DNA of 64,000 nt from Bifidobacterium simiiventris. Lineage in GTDB: Bacteria; Actinomycetota; Actinomycetes; Actinomycetales; Bifidobacteriaceae. This document shows positions 23,797-31,897 of the stretch, piece by piece (within the stretch, counting starts at the first letter, position 1; each line of letters starts with the position of its first letter). A program made the position numbers and the translations under genes. The stretch lies in the NCBI RefSeq assembly GCF_019331715.1, contig NZ_JAHBBG010000001.1:372001-436000 (forward strand), written 5' to 3'. The notes below the pieces were generated by a model. That model searched no databases and was not told the DNA's origin. It was given only the letters and a program-made list of their open reading frames with translations.

Positions 23797-24858
23797 TTAC
23801 AGAATGATCGCGGAGACGAAGGTGAGCGTGAGCAGCGAGCACAGCGTGGTCACAAGCACGAAGCCGACGCCGTATTCGGGCATGTTGTTGGTGCGTCCGG
23901 TGAACATGGCGATCGTGGTCATGGTCGGCAGGGCGGAGACAAGCGTGATCATGAGGATCATGTCGTGCGTGATTGGCATGGGCAGGAAGCCGGCGATCGC
24001 GTTGAGCAGCGCGTAGAAGCCGAGCGGGAACGCGACCATCTTGACCAGCATGCCCACGTACAGTTCGTAGCGTGTGAGCACCGTCCACCAGCGGGTGAGC
24101 GCGAACAGGCCGCCGAGATAGATGAGCGACATCGGGGTCGCCATCGCGCCGATCCTCTGCAGCGGGGCGAGCACGATCTGCGGGATCTGAATGCCGATGA
24201 GGATGAGGATCAGCGCGGTCATGTTGCCGACGAACGCTGGATTGACGAACCGTCGCAGCAGGGCGAGCACACGTCTGCCGAATGACGGTCGTGCCGAGCG
24301 TACGGCTGCGGCTGTTGCGGCTGCCGTCGTTGCGGTAACGTTGTCAGTCGTAGCCGGTTCTCCCCCATCATTGTCCGCACCGCCGTGCGTACCGTCCTTG
24401 ACCGGATCGCACAGCCATACGCCGTACGTCCACAGGATCGTCTGGTCCACGAACGACATCAGCGCCACGAACAGCGCGGCCTCCTTGCCGAACAGCGACA
24501 GCAGGATCGGGATGCCGATGAATCCGGCGTTGCCGAAGATCATCGAGCATTGGAAGATATGCGAACGATTGCCGCGCAGCCGCAACACATGCGCGACGAC
24601 AAAGAACACGGCGATCAGCAGCGCGTACATGATGATCGTGAGTACGATGTCGCCGCGGTTGTCGATGAGCTGTGTGCGGGTCGTGCCGTCCACCGCGTTC
24701 GAGAACACGAGCAGCGGGATGAGCACGCTCAGCAGCAACGAGCACATGCCGTTGAGCGCGGTCTGGCCGTACAAGCGCAATCGCACGCAGATGTAGCCGA
24801 CCATGAGCATGATGAAGAAGCCGACCAACTGGCCGACCACGATTTCGAATTGTCCCAT
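23797..24858 (-). CDS. AEC (auxin efflux carrier-like) family transporter
   Basis: 353 residues from MGQFEIVVGQ. About ten hydrophobic segments in two halves, with the family motif FGNAGFIGIPI in the first half and a hydrophilic, Ala/Thr-rich loop (about 175-205) between the halves. AEC proteins are secondary carriers for small organic acids or amino acids (for example malate) in the cytoplasmic membrane. The upstream reading frame is open but the family start is here. It ends against the hairpin shared with the previous gene. The MerR regulator gene at 24893-25339 lies 34 nt upstream on the same strand, so they may be co-transcribed. Confidence 0.85.
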   Translation of the reverse strand: MGQFEIVVGQLVGFFIMLMVGYICVRLRLYGQTALNGMCSLLLSVLIPLLVFSNAVDGTTRTQLIDNRGDIVLTIIMYALLIAVFFVVAHVLRLRGNRSHIFQCSMIFGNAGFIGIPILLSLFGKEAALFVALMSFVDQTILWTYGVWLCDPVKDGTHGGADNDGGEPATTDNVTATTAAATAAAVRSARPSFGRRVLALLRRFVNPAFVGNMTALILILIGIQIPQIVLAPLQRIGAMATPMSLIYLGGLFALTRWWTVLTRYELYVGMLVKMVAFPLGFYALLNAIAGFLPMPITHDMILMITLVSALPTMTTIAMFTGRTNNMPEYGVGFVLVTTLCSLLTLTFVSAIIL

Positions 24859-24892
24859 TTCCCTTGTTTCCTCTTCCTGACGAGCGCACCGC

Positions 24893-25339
24893 TCACTGCA
24901 CGTACCGACGGCGCGCGTAGATGCCCCAGTCCGGCCGCGGCTCGTGCTCGCGGATGCTGGTGCGCACGTCGCCGTAGAAGTCGAGCTTGCGCAGCACGTG
25001 ATCATAGGCGGCGTCGAGCGCGCGCCGCTGCTCCTCGATCGCCTCGCGGCGGTGCTCGAGCAGGGCCATCATCTCGTCGATGTGCCCGGCCTCGTCGGCC
25101 TCGTAGGTGAAGAACCGCTTGAGTTCGTCGATGGTCATGCCGGCGTCCTTGAAACAGCAGATCGAGCCGAGACGGTCGACGTGCTCGCGCCGGTAAACGC
25201 GCTGGCCGGTCGCGGTGCGGCCGACGTTCGGCAGCAGTCCTTGGTCCTCGTAGTAGCGCAGCGTCGACGGTTCCATGTGGAACCGATCGGCCATCTGCCG
25301 GATCGTGTAGGTCTCCTCACGGTCGTCGCAATCGGTCAT
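24893..25339 (-). CDS. MerR-family transcriptional regulator, AdhR-like
   Basis: 148 residues from MTDCDDREE, with GGGGAGA 8 nt upstream. The N-terminal winged helix-turn-helix contains YTIRQMADRFHMEPSTLRYYEDQGLL, followed by RREHVDRLGSICCFKDAGMTIDELK and a long coiled helix. A cysteine pair sits at the position where AdhR-type regulators carry the aldehyde/electrophile-sensing thiol. It lacks the iron-sulfur cysteine cluster of SoxR. The divergent aldo/keto reductase gene has a TTCAAG/CTTGAA dyad in its promoter and is the likely target. Confidence 0.85.
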   Translation of the reverse strand: MTDCDDREETYTIRQMADRFHMEPSTLRYYEDQGLLPNVGRTATGQRVYRREHVDRLGSICCFKDAGMTIDELKRFFTYEADEAGHIDEMMALLEHRREAIEEQRRALDAAYDHVLRKLDFYGDVRTSIREHEPRPDWGIYARRRYVQ

Positions 25340-25429
25340 CGTATCGTCTCCCCGGCTCGTCTTGCGTATCCCGTACGACTTTACTCGCAACGTTGCGACA
25401 CGCCGACAGACGATTCTCGGTGCCACAAT

Positions 25430-25460
25430 TTGCGTTCAAGCGTACTTGAAGCGCAATGAT
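25430..25460 (+). promoter_or_regulatory. MerR-type promoter of the aldo/keto reductase gene
   Basis: -35 TTGCGT (25430-25435), a 19-nt spacer, -10 AATGAT (25455-25460). The dyad TTCAAGCGTACTTGAA (25435-25450) fills the spacer. It lies in the divergent gap, 96 nt from the regulator start and about 140 nt from the reductase start. Confidence 0.55.
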
Positions 25461-25592
25461 AGTACTAACAGCTATCGGACACGCGTTTCGTATGACAATA
25501 TGCGACCGTGATACGAGCCGCACGTCCGGCAGCCGACGACCGTACACCAGCCACGACACCACCGTCGCGGCCGTCATCAATGGGAGGATGAT

Positions 25593-26600
25593 ATGTTCGA
25601 ACCGACTTTCGACTACACGCCCGCAGCCACTCGCTACGATTCGATGCGCTACAACCGCTGCGGCACCAGCGGACTGAAACTGCCGGCGATCTCGCTCGGC
25701 TTCTGGCACAACTTCGGCGACATCACGCCGTACGAGCAGATGAAGTCGCTCGTCTTCACCGCGTTCGACCACGGCATCACGCACTTCGACCTCGCCAACA
25801 ACTACGGCCCCGAGCCGGGTGCGGCCGAGAAGAGCGCCGGCCGGCTGATCCATCAGTACTTCGCCAAGCACCGCGACGAACTGATCGTCTCCACCAAGGC
25901 CGGCTACGAGATGTGGTCCGGACCTTACGGCTTCGGCGGCTCGCGCAAGTACCTGATCTCCTCGCTCGACCAGAGCCTCGAACGGCTCGGCCTCGACTAC
26001 GTGGACATCTTCTACCACCACCGCCCGGATAACGACACCCCGCTCGAGGAGACGATGGGCGCGCTCGCGCAGATCGTCGCCAGCGGCAAGGCGCTGTACG
26101 TCGGCCTGTCGAACTACGACGGCGAGCGTCTTGCGAAAGCCAGCGCGATCCTCGACGAGCTGCACGTGCCGTTCATCATCAACCAAAACAAGTACAACAT
26201 CCTCGATCGCACGGTCGAACGCAACGGTCTGAAGGACACGGCCAAGAAGCTCGGCAAGGGCCTGATCACGTTCTGCCCGCTTGAGCAGGGCCTGCTCACC
26301 GACCGCTATCTCAACGGCATTCCGGCCGATTCGCGCGTGGCGCACGATCCGCGCTTCCTGCACGAGGACCGCGTCGAGAGCGTGCATGCGAAGATCGTGG
26401 CGCTTAACGAGATCGCCTACCAGCGCGGTCAGACACTTGCGGAGATGAGCCTCGCCTGGCTGCTGCGCGACGACACGGTGACCAGCGTGCTCGCCGGCGC
26501 GTCCAAGCCGCAGCAGATCCTCGACAACATCGGCGCGCTGAAGAACACCTCGTTCAGCGATGAGGAGCTCGCAGCCATCGACAAGATCGCGCTCGGCTGA
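25593..26600 (+). CDS. Aldo/keto reductase, YghZ-like
   Basis: 335 residues. TIM-barrel reductase with the tetrad in THFDLANNYG (Asp, Tyr), VSTKAGYEM (Lys) and FYHHRP (His), an NADP-binding tail around LAGASKPQQILDN, and the YghZ/Kv-beta-type insertion SGPYGFGGSRKYLI. YghZ relatives reduce L-glyceraldehyde 3-phosphate and methylglyoxal, which fits control by an aldehyde-sensing MerR regulator encoded divergently. GGGAGGATGAT precedes the ATG. Confidence 0.9.
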   Translation: MFEPTFDYTPAATRYDSMRYNRCGTSGLKLPAISLGFWHNFGDITPYEQMKSLVFTAFDHGITHFDLANNYGPEPGAAEKSAGRLIHQYFAKHRDELIVSTKAGYEMWSGPYGFGGSRKYLISSLDQSLERLGLDYVDIFYHHRPDNDTPLEETMGALAQIVASGKALYVGLSNYDGERLAKASAILDELHVPFIINQNKYNILDRTVERNGLKDTAKKLGKGLITFCPLEQGLLTDRYLNGIPADSRVAHDPRFLHEDRVESVHAKIVALNEIAYQRGQTLAEMSLAWLLRDDTVTSVLAGASKPQQILDNIGALKNTSFSDEELAAIDKIALG

Positions 26601-26782
26601 GCACGGAGGGTGTTTTCCGCGACCGCCAACGACGGCGGCACGGCGCCCACCCCTTTGCCAACACCCCTTACCGGTGCCCATGCCGGTGCATTTCATCTAA
26701 CCAATGGACGATACGCACCGGCATGGACACATCAGATGGCGCATATCATCCAGGCGACAGACGACACGCACCGCTCACATTG

Positions 26783-26798
26783 TCGAACATATGTTCGA
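26783..26798. promoter_or_regulatory. LexA (SOS) box
   Basis: TCGAACATATGTTCGA is a perfect palindrome and a full match to the actinobacterial LexA consensus CGAAC-N4-GTTCG. With flanks the dyad extends to 22 bp (26780-26801) and ends only 8 nt before the start codon at 26810. Confidence 0.92.
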
Positions 26799-26809
26799 CA
26801 ATAGTCTGC

Positions 26810-28705
26810 ATGACCGCCACTCGAACGTATCTCGCCATCGACCTGAAGTCGTTCTACGCCTCAGCCGAGTGCGCCGACCGCGATCTTGATCCGTTGACCA
26901 CCAATCTGGTGGTGGCGGACGTCACCCGCACCGAGAAGACGATCTGTCTCGCGGTGTCCCCCTCGCTCAAGGCGTACGGCATCGGCGGGCGCGCACGCCT
27001 GTTCGAGGTCGTCGAGACGCTGAACCGGGTCAACGAGGAGCGTAGGATGCACGCACCCGGCCACCGGTTCACCGGCGCATCGTCCGACGCAACGAGGTTG
27101 GCGAACGATCCGCAGCTGAAAATCGATTACATCGCGGCTCCTCCGCGCATGTCCTACTATCTGAAGACCAGCGGGGACATCTACGGCATCTACCTGCGCT
27201 ATGCGGCCGCCGAGGACATCCACGTCTACTCGATCGACGAGGTGTTCATCGACGCGACGCGGTATCTCAAGCTGTATCGCGTCACCGCGCACGAACTGGC
27301 ACGTCGGATCGTGCAGGACATCATCGATGCGACCGGTATCACCGCAACGGCCGGCATCGGCACGAACATGTACCTTGCCAAGATCGCGATGGACATCGTC
27401 GCCAAGCATATGCCCGCGGATCGCGACGGTGTACGCGTGGCCGAACTCGATGAGGACTCGTACCGCCGTCTGCTGTGGGATCATCGCCCGCTCACCGATT
27501 TCTGGCGCGTCGGGCGCGGGTATGCGCGCCGGCTCGAATCCGTCGGCCTACTCACGATGGGCGATGTGGCGCGTTGCTCGCTGGGCCGTGCGAACGATTA
27601 CTACAACGAGGCCCTCCTGTACCGTATGTTCGGTGTGAACGCCGAATTGCTCATCGACCACGCATGGGGCTGGGAACCTTGCGAAATCGCGGATATCAAG
27701 GCATACCGGCCCGCGGAGAATTCCCTGAGCAACGGACAGGTGCTGCATCGGCCGTATTCTGCCGATTCGGCACGGCTGGTCCTGCGCGAAATGGCGGATG
27801 CGATGTCACTGGAACTGGTCGACAAGGGACTGGTGACCGATCAGGTCGGCCTGTACATCGGCTACGAAGGCAAGGAGGGGTTCGAAGGTTCCGCGCCGGT
27901 GTCGACGAACCGCTATGGCAAGAAGGTACCGCGACCAGCAAACGGCTCGTTGGAATTGGACGAGTATACGTCGTCGACAACAACGATCATCGACGCGATG
28001 ACGCGCCTGTACGACCGGATCATCGATCGGACGCTGATGGTGCGGCGACTCAACATGACGGTCGGCCGGCTGCGCCCGGACTCCGGATCCACGGACGGCA
28101 TACACGCCGCAACATCGCACACGGCCGAACGCCATGAGGAGCAGCTGAGCCTGTTCGACGAGGTCGAACGGGAGGACGTCCGACACACCGATATGCGTCG
28201 CGAACGCAACGTGCAAGAGGCACTGCTCGCCGTCAAACATCGGTTCGGCAAGAACGCCGTGATCAAGGGCATGAATCTCGAACCGGACGCCACCGGCCGA
28301 GATCGCAACAACCAGATCGGCGGCCACGCCAGCGGCACCGCCGCCTCGCTGCGAGAAAACCGCCAACAGGCCAATAACCAATCCGGTGAACCGGCCAGTG
28401 GCAAGTCCATCCCGGTCCACTACATGTCCCCATTCGCCCAGCATCCCGATCATGACGACGCTACTCCATCAGAACTCCGACCCCGGTCAACGCTACGCAT
28501 CACCCACCGATACGACGACATCATCGACTTGCCGCACCATGCCTCCGCCGAGCACCCGCCCATGACGCGTCTCAACCGCGCCGCCCAGTTCATGCCGTTC
28601 GCGGCGCTCACCGGCTATGATCAGGTGCTCATGCAATCTCTGCACGAGCGCGAAACCGCCATCCATGCCGCCGAGACCGCCGGCGACACCGACTGGGGCA
28701 GCTAA
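26810..28705 (+). CDS. SOS-induced Y-family DNA polymerase (UvrX/ImpB-like) with fused YolD-like tail
   Basis: 631 residues from ATG 26810, just after the LexA box. Error-prone translesion polymerase. Catalytic residues: Asp11 in IDLKSFYASAEC and Asp143/Glu144 in YSIDEVFID; a helix-hairpin-helix-like region around TDFWRVGRGYARRLESVGLLTMGD. The palm insertion (about 77-125) is typical of the UvrX/UmuC-like branch found on plasmids and in Firmicutes. A disordered stretch (about 500-565) leads to a 65-residue tail DDIIDLPHH...RAAQFMPFAALTGYD, which matches the small YolD-type protein usually encoded by a separate gene next to such polymerases. Acquisition by transfer is plausible. Confidence 0.85.
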   Translation: MTATRTYLAIDLKSFYASAECADRDLDPLTTNLVVADVTRTEKTICLAVSPSLKAYGIGGRARLFEVVETLNRVNEERRMHAPGHRFTGASSDATRLANDPQLKIDYIAAPPRMSYYLKTSGDIYGIYLRYAAAEDIHVYSIDEVFIDATRYLKLYRVTAHELARRIVQDIIDATGITATAGIGTNMYLAKIAMDIVAKHMPADRDGVRVAELDEDSYRRLLWDHRPLTDFWRVGRGYARRLESVGLLTMGDVARCSLGRANDYYNEALLYRMFGVNAELLIDHAWGWEPCEIADIKAYRPAENSLSNGQVLHRPYSADSARLVLREMADAMSLELVDKGLVTDQVGLYIGYEGKEGFEGSAPVSTNRYGKKVPRPANGSLELDEYTSSTTTIIDAMTRLYDRIIDRTLMVRRLNMTVGRLRPDSGSTDGIHAATSHTAERHEEQLSLFDEVEREDVRHTDMRRERNVQEALLAVKHRFGKNAVIKGMNLEPDATGRDRNNQIGGHASGTAASLRENRQQANNQSGEPASGKSIPVHYMSPFAQHPDHDDATPSELRPRSTLRITHRYDDIIDLPHHASAEHPPMTRLNRAAQFMPFAALTGYDQVLMQSLHERETAIHAAETAGDTDWGS

Positions 28706-28744
28706 GTACAGCTAGCGTCTACCACATAGGGCACGCCCAGCAGC

Positions 28745-29704
28745 TCATTGCCGCCAGTCGGTGGTGCCGGAGAAGAAGCCGGAGATGCCGGAACCGGCCG
28801 AACCGGAGCCAGCGGGCGCGACTTCGTACATCTCGACGATGCGCGGGTCGCCCGACTCGGCGGCCATCTGCGTGAACAGGCGCTGCGCCTGCCAGCGCGA
28901 CGCGCCCCAGATCAGATACCACAGCACGCCGGTGCCGAACACCATCATGAGCAGCGTCCAGTGGAACAGCCCGTACCCGTAGGCCACGAGCGCCACGGCG
29001 GTGATGAACAGGATGTACGCGCGGCGGATGCACAGCGTCACCGCATTGCGCATCACCGACAGATACCTCGCCTTCGGGTATTCCACGATCAGCACCATCG
29101 CGATCGAGAACGCGGCGAACAGGAACACGAGGCATACGGCCAGCGCTGGCGTGACGTACACGCCCCACGGGAACTGCGTGAACAGCGCGATGTTGTAGAC
29201 GAGCGCGAACCCGACGAGCGCGCAGCTCGCCCCGGCCGCGAGCGCACGCGGGAAGAGCCGCGCATAGGCGCGGAAGTACGGGCGGAACATGGCGACGGCG
29301 ACATCCTGGCGCACGTACAGCCCGGCGATCCAGTCGGGCGGGAACGCGGCCACCTCACCGTCGGGATGACCTCCATCGGCGCGGGCAACCTCGGCCTCCA
29401 GCATGCGCTTGACGCGCACCCGCGAACCGCGCGCGAGCAACGCCGGATGGTCGCGGAACATCGCGTACAGCGCCGCAACCGCCGGCGAGGAGAGCCCCGC
29501 GGCCGCGAAGTACAGCGGCCAGTAGTTGAGGTCGTTGACCACCAGCATGACGATCACGAGCGGCAGCGCGGCGATCAGGCAGCAGATGCCAGCCAGGATC
29601 ATCACCACCACCGAGTTGACGATATGCATGAACGCGTCGGCCTGGAACCACTTGTTGGTCGCGTCGGGCGAGGCGTTGTTGTTGCTGCGGTCTTCTGAAC
29701 TCAT
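28745..29704 (-). CDS. DUF624 (YesL-like) membrane protein
   Basis: 319 residues. An N-terminal helix pair (about 28-70), a central extramembrane stretch (about 95-135) and four further helices (to about 265), plus a Gly/Ser tail. The opening KWFQADAFMHIVNSVVVMILAG and the PALLARG-type loop resemble YesL/DUF624 proteins, often encoded with sugar ABC transporters. Here such an operon lies directly upstream on the same strand, but two hairpins separate them. Function unknown. Confidence 0.65.
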   Translation of the reverse strand: MSSEDRSNNNASPDATNKWFQADAFMHIVNSVVVMILAGICCLIAALPLVIVMLVVNDLNYWPLYFAAAGLSSPAVAALYAMFRDHPALLARGSRVRVKRMLEAEVARADGGHPDGEVAAFPPDWIAGLYVRQDVAVAMFRPYFRAYARLFPRALAAGASCALVGFALVYNIALFTQFPWGVYVTPALAVCLVFLFAAFSIAMVLIVEYPKARYLSVMRNAVTLCIRRAYILFITAVALVAYGYGLFHWTLLMMVFGTGVLWYLIWGASRWQAQRLFTQMAAESGDPRIVEMYEVAPAGSGSAGSGISGFFSGTTDWRQ

Positions 29705-29763
29705 GATTGCAACCTTACTGCGTTGCGCGGCGGATGGCCGGCGGTGCGACGGATAACAGAAAA

Positions 29764-29800
29764 ACGGTCTGCATGGTTACAGGCACACCATGCAGACCGT
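29764..29800 (-). terminator. Intrinsic terminator of the sugar ABC operon
   Basis: On the minus strand ACGGTCTGCATGGT and ACCATGCAGACCGT pair perfectly and are followed by TTTTTCTG. Confidence 0.9.
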
Positions 29801-29811
29801 GTGTGGGTTTC

Positions 29812-29855
29812 GGCCGGCTCGGCGGCGCAAGGAGGATAACGCCGCCGAGCCGGCC
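29812..29855 (-). terminator. Second GC-rich hairpin after the sugar ABC operon
   Basis: GGCCGGCTCGGCGGCG pairs perfectly with CGCCGCCGAGCCGGCC (16 bp) around a 12-nt loop, between the permease stop and the T-run terminator. It probably protects the mRNA 3' end. Confidence 0.7.
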
Positions 29856-29889
29856 GGCCGAGGGCCGAAGAGCCGATCGGAAGGAGGGA

Positions 29890-30792
29890 TCAGCCCTTCA
29901 TGCCGGAGGTGGCGATGCCTTCGATGAACTGCTTCTGGCCGATGAGGAACACGACCAGGATCGGCAGGATGGAGAGCACGGAGCCGGTCATGATCATCGC
30001 GTAGTCGGCGTTGAACTGGCTGATGAACGTCTTCAGGCCAAGCTGGATGGTCTGCAGGTTCTGGGCGCGCAAGTAGATGAGCGGGCCCATGTAGTCGTTC
30101 CACGTGTTGGTGAACGTGATGATGCCGAGGGCGGCGATGGACGGTCCGGACAGCGGCAGCACGATGCGCGAGTAGATGCCGAATTCGCTCAGGCCGTCGA
30201 GTCGGGCGGCTTCGGAAAGCTCTTCGGGGATCGTGTCGTAGAACTGCTTCATCATGAACACGCCGAACGCGCCGAACGCCTGCAGCAGGATGATCGACCA
30301 GCGGGTGTCGACCAGACCCCACGAGGAGAGCATCTTGAACTGCGGGATCATGTAGGACTGCCACGGCACGGCCATGGTGGCGATGTAGATGAGGAACAGC
30401 GTGTTGCGACCGGCGAACTTGATGCGCGAGAAGCCGTAGGCGGCGAACGAGCCGGTGAACACCTGCAGGAAGGTCACGCAGATCGCGAAGAACACGGTGT
30501 TGCCGACCCACAGCAGCATGTCGGACTTGGTCCAAATGTTGATGTAGTTCTCGAAGTGCCACACGCTCGGCAGCCACTTGAACGGCACCATGAACACTTC
30601 GTTGTTCGGCTTGACCGAAGCGAGGAGCATCCAGACGAACGGCAGCAGCGTGAACGCGGCGACGGCGATCATGGCCACGTAGCCGATGACGGTGCCGACG
30701 ACCTTGAGCGGGCTGACGGGCTTCTTGTTGAACGGGATGTCCGCGGAAGGAGACTTGGCTCCCGCGACCGGGGTGATGCTTGCGGCAGTCAT
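29890..30792 (-). CDS. Sugar ABC transporter permease, MalG type
   Basis: 300 residues with six hydrophobic segments. The conserved cytoplasmic loop reads EELSEAARLDGLSEFGIYSRIVLPLSGP (EAA-G-I-LP motif), which docks the shared ATPase. Ends near QFIEGIATSGMKG, typical for the CUT1 family (oligosaccharides). The start is separated from the upstream permease stop by one base, so translation is coupled. No ATPase gene is in the operon. Confidence 0.93.
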   Translation of the reverse strand: MTAASITPVAGAKSPSADIPFNKKPVSPLKVVGTVIGYVAMIAVAAFTLLPFVWMLLASVKPNNEVFMVPFKWLPSVWHFENYINIWTKSDMLLWVGNTVFFAICVTFLQVFTGSFAAYGFSRIKFAGRNTLFLIYIATMAVPWQSYMIPQFKMLSSWGLVDTRWSIILLQAFGAFGVFMMKQFYDTIPEELSEAARLDGLSEFGIYSRIVLPLSGPSIAALGIITFTNTWNDYMGPLIYLRAQNLQTIQLGLKTFISQFNADYAMIMTGSVLSILPILVVFLIGQKQFIEGIATSGMKG

Positions 30793-30793
30793 C

Positions 30794-31729
30794 TTACTTC
30801 TCCTTCTTGTTGTTGTACCAGAACTGGATGAGGGTCACGACCATGCACAGTGCGAACAGCACGAGCGAGACGGTGCCCGAGTAGCCGAAGTCGGAACGGT
30901 CGAAGGCCACGCGGTAGACGTACTGCGCGAGCATGAGGGTCGCGGTGCCCGGGCCGCCGTCGGTCATGACGAGGGTCAGGTCGAGGATCTTGAAGGACTG
31001 GATGGTCAGCGTGACCATGACGAAGAACAGGGTCGGTCGCATGCACGGCACGGTGATCTTCCAGAACTGCTGCCAGCCGTTCGCGCCGTCGATGGACGCG
31101 GCCTCGTACAGTTCGCCCGGAATGGTCTGCAGGCCCGCAAGGATGAGGATCATGAAGTAGCCGACCTCACGCCAGGTGGCCACGATGATGACCGCGACCA
31201 TGGCCCACTTGGTATCGCCCATCCAGCCGGGGGCCCAGCCGCCGGTGAAGACCTTGATGACCTGGTTGATCACGCCGGACTTGGCGTCGAACAGCATGTT
31301 CCACACCTGGGCGGCGGCGACGATCGAGGTGATGTACGGGAAGAAGGCGACGGTGCGGAAGAACGCGCGGCCCTTCAGGTTGGTGTTGAGCAGCACGGCC
31401 AACGCGAAGGCGATGGCGAGGGTGAGCGGGATGTGGACGATCGAATAGACGATGGTGTTGACGAACGCCGCGTGGAAGTTCGAGTCACGCGACAGTCGCG
31501 ACCAGTTGGTCAGACCGTTGAACACCGGATCGCCGAAGGCGCTCCACTTGGAGAAGCCGATGTAGAACAGCTGGATGACCGGGATGAGAATAAGAACGAG
31601 GAAGCCGATGAAGTTCGGCGCGATGAACCCGATGCCGTTGATGAGATTGCGCCGGCCGATGGCCTTGTTGGCCTTGCTGTGGTCGGGCGGTGCGACATGT
31701 GACTGTGCAGCCGAGGTAGCCTGTGTCAT
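30794..31729 (-). CDS. Sugar ABC transporter permease, MalF type
   Basis: 311 residues from MTQATSAAQS, chosen because AAAGGAG precedes this ATG; an upstream ATG at 31801 would add 24 non-conserved residues. Six hydrophobic segments and the EAA loop GELYEAASIDGANGWQQFWKITVP. CUT1-family partner of the MalG-type protein encoded immediately after it. The 168-nt gap to the binding-protein gene carries inverted ATGAACGGG/CCGTTCAT, a likely hairpin that lowers permease expression relative to the binding protein. Confidence 0.93.
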   Translation of the reverse strand: MTQATSAAQSHVAPPDHSKANKAIGRRNLINGIGFIAPNFIGFLVLILIPVIQLFYIGFSKWSAFGDPVFNGLTNWSRLSRDSNFHAAFVNTIVYSIVHIPLTLAIAFALAVLLNTNLKGRAFFRTVAFFPYITSIVAAAQVWNMLFDAKSGVINQVIKVFTGGWAPGWMGDTKWAMVAVIIVATWREVGYFMILILAGLQTIPGELYEAASIDGANGWQQFWKITVPCMRPTLFFVMVTLTIQSFKILDLTLVMTDGGPGTATLMLAQYVYRVAFDRSDFGYSGTVSLVLFALCMVVTLIQFWYNNKKEK

Positions 31730-31897
31730 CGCTGCAACACTCCTTTGTATATAGTGCGGTGAAAATGCGGATGGATTGATGACGGGAATCGATGTGGGCA
31801 TGATGAACGGGAGCCCGGACTGTTTCCTGATAGGTACAGCCCCGACCCCCGTTCATCGGCATCCGGTCAGTGGCGACCGGTGGAGCCGGATCGTTCC

